6,958 nt of DNA, taken from the NCBI GenBank assembly GCA_017651785.1, contig JAGCCD010000065.1:1-6958 (forward strand), given 5' to 3'. Below the pieces are notes generated by a model that saw only the letters and a list, made by a program, of their open reading frames with translations, was not told where the DNA came from and made no database searches. Source of the DNA: Bacteroidales bacterium. Its GTDB lineage: Bacteria; Bacteroidota; Bacteroidia; Bacteroidales; UBA932. The translations under genes and the position numbers were made by a program. Of the stretch, positions 1 to 5,247 are shown one piece after another. The stretch's first letter is position 1. Each line of letters opens with the position of its first letter.

Positions 1-908
1 AGCCGTTCTCATACAATGTCACGGGCACGCCCGCCGGCTACCCCATGCCCGCCGATCCCCAGGTAGTGGTGGACCACCAGACCGGAATAGTCTATTTCCG
101 GGAAACTGACGATTTTTACACTCCCGGCGAGCTCAAGGTCACGCACAGCACCTTTGCCGCTTCCCACCGTCAGGAGAACGGAGCCGACATTCACCGCTAC
201 GGCGTAGAGCTAACGGTAGACTTCCCGGAAATCAAGCCCATCGCCACCCAGGTGCGCCTGGACGCAGCCTGGAACCATTCCCACTTCACTTCAGACAAAC
301 CCGTCTACTACTATCAGAACGGATGGTCGCACACGTCGCTTCCCAACCGTTCCTTCCAGTATGCCGGCATATACGAGGGCAATGCAGGTGTTTGGAACGG
401 CCGCCGTACAGACAACGTAGATGCCAACCTCACAACTATCACCCACATCCCCAGGGCACGCCTGGTCATTACCTGCAGGGTAGAGGCGGCGCTGCTGCGC
501 AACTCGCAGTACACGTCGTCCCGCGCCTTCACGGTGAGTGCTTCTTCCAGCGCCCCCACCGGAGGTAATATCTACGAAGGTAACTCATACACAGCGGTTT
601 ACCCCGTATCGTACATAGACCTGGACGGCACCGTCCACCCCTGGACGGATGAGTCCGCCTCCAACCCCGAGCTGTCCCGCCTCATCCTCCGCTCCGGCAA
701 CATCTACACTTTCGCGGCCGACGGCTACGAGCCTTACGTCTCGGCAAACCTCAGCGTCACCAAAGAGATAGGAGACCACGTGTCTCTGTCGTTCTTCGCC
801 AATAACTTCACCAACTCCCGCCGTTTCGTAACCAGCCGTGCTACGGGTGTCAGTGCCATATTCACCCCCAACTTCTATTACGGTCTCACATGCAGATTAA
901 AGTTTTAG
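1..908 (+). CDS. TonB-dependent outer-membrane receptor, C-terminal part (5' end outside window)
   Basis: The frame is open from base 3 to the TAG at 906-908, giving 301 visible residues; the ATG at 45 is internal, so this is the 3' part of a longer gene. The visible part has the pattern of the last strands of a 22-strand TonB-dependent receptor. Amphipathic strands alternate with long polar, Tyr/Asn-rich loops (for example YYYQNGWSHTS). Near the end come a segment of the type ANLSVTKEIGDHVSLSFFANNF and the closing strand YYGLTCRLKF, whose terminal Phe is the usual BAM recognition signal. Such receptors import a substrate bound outside the cell using TonB/ExbBD energy. The plug, TonB box and signal peptide lie upstream and cannot be checked, and the substrate is unknown. 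The stop codon lies inside the next gene (19-base overlap), so the two are very likely co-translated. No SusD gene follows. Family assignment rests on the C-terminal pattern and context. Confidence 0.85.
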   Translation, partial: PFSYNVTGTPAGYPMPADPQVVVDHQTGIVYFRETDDFYTPGELKVTHSTFAASHRQENGADIHRYGVELTVDFPEIKPIATQVRLDAAWNHSHFTSDKPVYYYQNGWSHTSLPNRSFQYAGIYEGNAGVWNGRRTDNVDANLTTITHIPRARLVITCRVEAALLRNSQYTSSRAFTVSASSSAPTGGNIYEGNSYTAVYPVSYIDLDGTVHPWTDESASNPELSRLILRSGNIYTFAADGYEPYVSANLSVTKEIGDHVSLSFFANNFTNSRRFVTSRATGVSAIFTPNFYYGLTCRLKF

Positions 909-2092
909 CAAGACTCGCCGCGCTCCTGCTTGTCAGCGCCTGCATGGAACTTGGCGCCCCGTATGCCGGTACGCTCAACAACATCAGCGTCACCGCCCAA
1001 TACCCCGAGGGCTTCGCTCCCCGGGCCGGCGCTTCAGTGTCCATAGAGAACGTATCCGGAGAGGGTGAATACTACCTGCTCACAGACGCATCCGGCCGCG
1101 TTGCCACCACTCTGCCGGACGGAATATATCGCATCTCGATTCACGACCGCGACGGTTCTTCCGTCTTCAACGGCACGCTGGACAAAGTAGTGGTAGCCGG
1201 CAAAGATGCAGACATAGTTCTGCCGCTCATCTATTCAAAGGCAGGTTCGCTGGTCATTAAGGAACTCTACTGCGGCGGCTGCAGCAAAGTGCCGGAAGAG
1301 GGAACCTATCAGTCAGACCAGTACGTCATAGTGCACAACAACGACACGGAGCCTTATATGCTTGACGGCCTGTGCCTTGGCACGCTTTCTCCGTACAACA
1401 GCAACGCCTCCAATCCCTGGATCGGCCCCGACGGCGGTTTGCCGGATTTCCTCCCGGTCATCCAGGCGGTGTGGCGAATAGGCGGCAACGGCTCTGCGTT
1501 CCCCCTGGCTCCGGGCGCAGATGCTGTGATCTGCTTCAGGGGAGCGATAGATCACGCTGCCCGCTATCCTATGTCGGTGAACCTCAACGTGCCCGGATAC
1601 TTCGTGTGCTACAATCCGGTCTATTTCCCCAATCCCCTCTATCACCCCGTGCCGGGAGACAAGATAGATGAGGCCCGTTACCTCGAGGTTGTAATAAAGA
1701 CCGGCCAGGCAAACGCATATACACTGTCGCTTTCTTCTCCCACCCTCGTGCTCTTCCGCCCCGAGGATACAGACATCTACGATTTCGTGCAAGACGACAC
1801 CCACCTGGTGCAGGTCCCCGGCAGCTCCGCCGACAGGGTTGTGACTGTTCCTATTTCGTGGGTGGTAGACGCGCTTGAGGTGTTTAACGGCGGTTCAACA
1901 GACAACCGCAAGAGGCTTCCGGCCTCGGTAGATGCAGGTTACGTAACGCTAAGCGAGATATACAAGGGCCGCACCGTGATGCGCCGTATAGATGAAGAAG
2001 CATCGGCCACAGCGGGCTTCGAGATTCTTCAGGATACAAACAATTCAAGTCAGGACTTTTATGAACGGGAAACGCAATCGCTTCATCCTTAA
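890..2092 (+). CDS. DUF4876-type lipoprotein (carboxypeptidase-regulatory-like domain plus DUF4876 domain)
   Basis: This 400-residue protein begins with a type II signal peptide, and the lipobox LVSAC places the lipidated cysteine at residue 18. ATG 890 is chosen because it puts the signal peptide directly at the N-terminus. Residues about 29-112 look like a beta-sandwich of the carboxypeptidase-regulatory/transthyretin type (GASVSIENVSG, then TDASGRVATTLPDGIYRISI). From about 118 the sequence fits DUF4876: LVIKELYCGG, EGTYQSDQYVIVHNN and DGLCLG, resembling a lamin-tail-like fold, and the typical ending ILQDTNNSSQDF near 379-390. Function is unknown. The family is restricted to Bacteroidota and, to my knowledge, sits beside TonB receptors and DUF6850 barrels, as here. 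Unusual here are a CGGC pair (128-131) and further cysteines at 162, 215 and 240. It probably faces the cell surface or periplasm as a partner of the receptor; a substrate-binding role is inference. It overlaps both neighbours (19 and 32 bases). Confidence 0.85.
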   Translation: MQIKVLARLAALLLVSACMELGAPYAGTLNNISVTAQYPEGFAPRAGASVSIENVSGEGEYYLLTDASGRVATTLPDGIYRISIHDRDGSSVFNGTLDKVVVAGKDADIVLPLIYSKAGSLVIKELYCGGCSKVPEEGTYQSDQYVIVHNNDTEPYMLDGLCLGTLSPYNSNASNPWIGPDGGLPDFLPVIQAVWRIGGNGSAFPLAPGADAVICFRGAIDHAARYPMSVNLNVPGYFVCYNPVYFPNPLYHPVPGDKIDEARYLEVVIKTGQANAYTLSLSSPTLVLFRPEDTDIYDFVQDDTHLVQVPGSSADRVVTVPISWVVDALEVFNGGSTDNRKRLPASVDAGYVTLSEIYKGRTVMRRIDEEASATAGFEILQDTNNSSQDFYERETQSLHP

Positions 2093-3629
2093 GGGGATGC
2101 TGTTGCTGAGCATGGCGCTTCCCGCATCCGTGCTCCGCTCGCAGGAAATATACGACTGGGAAGCGTGGAGAGACGGCCGCAACATAGCCGGCCTGGCTGC
2201 ATCGTCCTCGCCCCGCGTCGCGATAGCGGGCCTTATCAAGCGCTCGTCGGTAGAACTCACTGGAGGCGTTGAGTCCGGCGGCTACCGCAGCCAGAGCGAG
2301 GCTCCCACCCTTTGGAAGGGAGGCGTAAACGCCGATACCGAGGTCCATTTTTACGATATCCTTCTAACCGGCAGCTTCTCCTTCGCTATGTCCGGAGGAG
2401 ATGGAATGTGCGGCTCAATGTTCACCCGTCCCGGCTACTACCCCATAGACATACTGGAATTCACCCCCGGCGCCAAGACGCTGCAGGAGTATGGTATGGG
2501 AGGCGGAATTGCCTGGAAAAACGACTCCCGCGTCACCCCCGGCGCCACTTTCCGTTTTGACGGAGCCAACTATTCCAAACGCAAGGACCTTCGCCACACC
2601 ACCTACAGGCAGGAGCTTGAAATAGTACCTTCGCTCATATGGGACGGCGACGGAGTGGTGCTGGGTGTATCCGGCATCTTTGGCAAGGACTCGGAATTCG
2701 TGCAGGCCGAGCAGATAGGCACCGCCACGGCGGAGTCGTATTACGCTTTCCTGGACAAGGGCCTTATGTACGGCACCTACAAGGTCTGGGACGGCAACGG
2801 CGTGCATCTGTCAGAGAACGGCGTAGACCGTCTCCCCGTCAAGCAGTTTTCTTACGGCCTTGCCCTTCAGGCAGAACTGGGAGGCTTCCTTTACGGAGAC
2901 TTTGAATACCTGCGCACCACAGGAGAAGTGGGGGAGAAGGGCTATTCCTGGTTCCGCTTCCCCGGGTCCACAATGGATGCCAAGCTCCGCTGGACACTCC
3001 ACCGTCCATCGGGAGTGCACGTCTTCAAGGCAAGCTTTGAGTGGATGAGGCAGGAGACCGATGAATCCGTGATAGACAAGATTACAGAAGGAGGAGTTAC
3101 CACGCCGCGGGAATACGGCTCCAACCGCATCTTCGAGCGCCGCAGCCTCTCCGGCGGCCCCGAGTACTCGTTCTATGGCACTGGCGGAGCCGAGCTGCAC
3201 ACTCGCGTGCACGTGATTAAAGAGAAAGACCGCAGCACCCTTATGTACCCTTATCTGGACCTGGACGAGGTTACGCTCCTGCGAATAAATGCAGAAGGCA
3301 AGCTTCCGCTCGGCAGCTTTGAGCTGGAGGGCGGTCTGTCCGCCGGCTGCAAGATAGGAGAACACAGTCACATAATTGGCAACGACAACCCGGAACTGGG
3401 CGTCGTGAGCGCTCCATTCCGGATGGAAGAATGGTTTGCCCGTGAGCAGGAGCTGGACGACGCCACCTTTGTTGGCCTGTCTGCCGGGCTTAGATACAAC
3501 TTCACCCTTCCCGGAGGCTACAATATGTACGCTGCAGCACGCTATTCGCTTCTGCACGCATTCGGCATAAAGCTGCTCCCCGGCAGCGAGCGCCATACTG
3601 CCCATATAACGCTTGGATATGAATTTTAA
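2061..3629 (+). CDS. DUF6850 family outer-membrane beta-barrel protein
   Basis: This 522-residue protein has a Sec signal peptide: basic MNGKRNR, a hydrophobic stretch to about 24, and cleavage near residues 27-28 before QEIYDWEAW. The frame also has an upstream ATG at 1992, but that would add 23 mostly basic residues before the signal peptide, so 2061 is preferred. The mature part is a series of amphipathic strands with Gly/Tyr-rich turns, ending HITLGYEF with a terminal Phe, as expected of an outer-membrane barrel. Recognisable family stretches are SMFTRPGYYPIDILEFTPG (about 119-137), KTLQEYG (139-145), and GLMYGTYKVWDGNGVHL (about 234-249) with PVKQFSYGLALQAEL after it. DUF6850 proteins have no established activity. 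No plug domain or TonB box is visible, so it is not itself a TonB receptor. It overlaps the DUF4876 gene by 32 bases, implying coupled translation and probably a shared complex or pathway. Confidence 0.82.
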   Translation: MNGKRNRFILKGMLLLSMALPASVLRSQEIYDWEAWRDGRNIAGLAASSSPRVAIAGLIKRSSVELTGGVESGGYRSQSEAPTLWKGGVNADTEVHFYDILLTGSFSFAMSGGDGMCGSMFTRPGYYPIDILEFTPGAKTLQEYGMGGGIAWKNDSRVTPGATFRFDGANYSKRKDLRHTTYRQELEIVPSLIWDGDGVVLGVSGIFGKDSEFVQAEQIGTATAESYYAFLDKGLMYGTYKVWDGNGVHLSENGVDRLPVKQFSYGLALQAELGGFLYGDFEYLRTTGEVGEKGYSWFRFPGSTMDAKLRWTLHRPSGVHVFKASFEWMRQETDESVIDKITEGGVTTPREYGSNRIFERRSLSGGPEYSFYGTGGAELHTRVHVIKEKDRSTLMYPYLDLDEVTLLRINAEGKLPLGSFELEGGLSAGCKIGEHSHIIGNDNPELGVVSAPFRMEEWFAREQELDDATFVGLSAGLRYNFTLPGGYNMYAAARYSLLHAFGIKLLPGSERHTAHITLGYEF

Positions 3630-3651
3630 GTTTAACCAAATAATTACTGCA
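3630..3651 (+). promoter_or_regulatory. AT-rich leader before the fimbrillin start
   Basis: The 22 bases between the barrel stop and the fimbrillin ATG are about 73% A+T in an otherwise GC-rich region. They contain AACCAAATAATTACTGCA directly before the start and no Shine-Dalgarno sequence. In Bacteroidota, AT-rich and especially A-rich, unstructured sequence before the ATG is known to favour initiation. It is best read as a translation-initiation region tuned for strong expression, in line with the biased codon use of the gene. No complete Bacteroides-type promoter (TTTG, then TAnnTTTG) is present, so transcription probably reads through from upstream. Confidence 0.35.
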
Positions 3652-5235
3652 ATGAAAAGAACAATCGCCTTCGCAGCCTGCCTGCTCGCTCTGGCAGCCT
3701 GCAACAAAATGCCCGCTCCCGAGCAGGGCACGGGTCAGATCCGCCTTGAGCCCGTGATGACCAAGGCAACAGACACCGCCTTCGAGAACGGCGACGCCGT
3801 GGGCCTTACCGTCACCCGTGCCTCCGGCGCCTATGCCACCAACCAGAAGTTCACCTACAACGGCCTGGAGTTCACTGCCGACCTGCAGTGGTATCCCGAG
3901 GCCTCCGACGCTTCAACGCTCGCTGCATATTATCCTTATGCCAGCGCCGTCCCCACCAGCTTCTCCGTGCAGACAGATCAGAGCAGCGGCGTCTCCTCTT
4001 CAGACTTCATCGCCGCCATTAAAGAGAATGTGGTTCCCACTTCCAATGCGGTCACTATGCCGTTCAAGCACAAGCTCGTGAAGCTCGTCATCAACCTCAC
4101 CAACGAGAATGCCTACAGCCTCGACAAGCTTGTCCTCAAAGGCCTTATCCCCACCGCAGACATTGCCGCAGACTTCTCCGCCACAGCCGCCGACATGCAG
4201 CCCACCGACATTATCGCCTACAAGTCGGGAGACAACACCTTTGAGGTAATCGTCCCTGCCCAGACCGCAATCATCACCCTCGTTCTCACCGCATCCGGCA
4301 AGGAGATGGAGCAAAAGCTTGCAGAGGCAACTCTCGAGGCCGGCAAGAAGTACAATGTGAACGTAGTGGTTAGCGACCAGGCCCTTGACGTCATAATCTC
4401 CGGCGCAATCGACGACTGGGGCGATGGCGGCGAAATCCCCGTAGACAACGGCGAGGAGCCTGCAGAAGTGCAGTTCGAGGAGAATCTGGAAGATGGTTAC
4501 TTCACCTACGACAATGTCCGCTACAACGTGGTTAAGATGAAGGACGGCAAGTGGTGGATGGCACAGAACCTCGCTTACCTGCCCGCCGGCAAGACCGCTT
4601 GCGCAGACATCAACAATGTGACCGCCGGAGTGTATGCTCCCCTTAAGGTCAAGAGCGACAATTCTGGGGCTGAATTCGCCACGGATGCAGCAACCATCGC
4701 GGCTAACGGCTACCTCTATCAGGCAGAATTCGCTCTCGGCCTGAATGTGGGAGACCTCACTACCGTCGAGGCCGCAGAGGCGCTTTCCGGTGCCCAGGGT
4801 ATCTGCCCTTCCGGCTGGCACGTTCCCACACTTGACGATATCGTCGCCCTTGTGGGTAAGAGCGTCGGAGCCACAACCAATGCCGATGCCCCTTACTACA
4901 ACGGTTCCAACGGTTCTATTTCCCTGCTCAATGCCGACGGATTCAATATGGGAGCTTACGGTATGGTCTCTATCCAGGACAACACCAAGACATCTGCAAT
5001 GCTGCAGGGCTGGAACTCCTCTTATCCTGACAAACTCACATCCAGCATGATGGTTGGTTCCACTTACGGCGGCGTTACCTACAACACCTCCGGAGATGCA
5101 ACCTCCGGTGTGAAGAACCTGCAGTTCTATGGCTTCATGCCTATGACGAACAAGGATGCAGAAGCTGATTACACCTGCAACGGAACCAAGGTCAGCTACC
5201 GCATTGCCGGTCCGCTCCGCTGCGTGCGCAACTAA
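3652..5235 (+). CDS. Fimbrillin family (Mfa-like) lipoprotein with C-terminal FISUMP domain
   Basis: This 527-residue lipoprotein has signal peptide MKRTIAFAACLLALAAC with the lipid cysteine at residue 17. ATG 3652 is chosen because the in-frame TTG at 3613 would place 13 polar residues before it and overlap the previous gene. Residues about 24-258 match the fimbrillin/Mfa-like pattern: FENGDAVGLTV (44-54), KFTYNGLEFTADLQWYP (66-82), LAAYYPYA, SDFIAA, MPFKHKLVKLVINL (136-149), and a closing IDDWGDGG. An acidic linker (about 263-281) leads to a FISUMP (Fib_succ_major) domain, about 283-527: FTYDNVRYNVVKMKDGKWWM, AQNLAYLP, GICPSGWHVPTLDD (383-396), YGFMPM, and the final PLRCVRN. Fimbrillins of this group form or cap surface fimbriae after lipoprotein transport. 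FISUMP domains are common in surface proteins of Bacteroidota and Fibrobacter, with no agreed function. A surface adhesin or fimbrial tip subunit is the best inference. Codon choice differs from its neighbours. Confidence 0.85.
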   Translation: MKRTIAFAACLLALAACNKMPAPEQGTGQIRLEPVMTKATDTAFENGDAVGLTVTRASGAYATNQKFTYNGLEFTADLQWYPEASDASTLAAYYPYASAVPTSFSVQTDQSSGVSSSDFIAAIKENVVPTSNAVTMPFKHKLVKLVINLTNENAYSLDKLVLKGLIPTADIAADFSATAADMQPTDIIAYKSGDNTFEVIVPAQTAIITLVLTASGKEMEQKLAEATLEAGKKYNVNVVVSDQALDVIISGAIDDWGDGGEIPVDNGEEPAEVQFEENLEDGYFTYDNVRYNVVKMKDGKWWMAQNLAYLPAGKTACADINNVTAGVYAPLKVKSDNSGAEFATDAATIAANGYLYQAEFALGLNVGDLTTVEAAEALSGAQGICPSGWHVPTLDDIVALVGKSVGATTNADAPYYNGSNGSISLLNADGFNMGAYGMVSIQDNTKTSAMLQGWNSSYPDKLTSSMMVGSTYGGVTYNTSGDATSGVKNLQFYGFMPMTNKDAEADYTCNGTKVSYRIAGPLRCVRN

Positions 5236-5247
5236 TTATTATCGCCT

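Noticed and set aside
1992..2060. Upstream ATG extension of the DUF6850 gene
   Set aside because: It would put 23 largely basic residues before an already complete signal peptide and lengthen the overlap with the DUF4876 gene to 101 bases.
890..2092. SusD/RagB-like identity for the lipoprotein after the receptor
   Set aside because: The length (400) is short and the content is beta-rich, without the helical TPR-type SusD pattern; DUF4876 motifs fit instead.
3627..3634. TAAGTTTA as a possible Bacteroides -7 promoter element (TAnnTTTG)
   Set aside because: The last base mismatches and no TTTG lies at the required distance upstream; the nearest TTG at 3613 is only about 11 bases away.
3613..3651. 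TTG start extending the fimbrillin gene by 13 residues
   Set aside because: It overlaps the preceding stop and buries the lipoprotein signal peptide that begins exactly at ATG 3652.
2811..3731. Long antisense frame (306 codons) opposite the barrel and fimbrillin start
   Set aside because: It mirrors a GC-rich coding gene, has no recognisable domain, and conflicts with the clear signal peptides and family motifs on the + strand.
3670..3790. Gingipain-type processing site (Arg-Ala) as in FimA/Mfa1 maturation
   Set aside because: Candidate basic residues (Arg31, Lys38) exist, but none sits in a clear conserved cleavage context, so no claim is made.
4000..4821. Antisense frame of 273 codons opposite the fimbrillin gene
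   Set aside because: The low-complexity Gly/Val/Cys/Asp composition is the reverse shadow of a strongly biased gene; no signal or domain is visible.
4900..4917. Short tandem-like AACGGTTCC/AACGGTTCT repeat
   Set aside because: It only encodes NGSNGS in a loop; two copies of nine bases in coding sequence are not a meaningful repeat.
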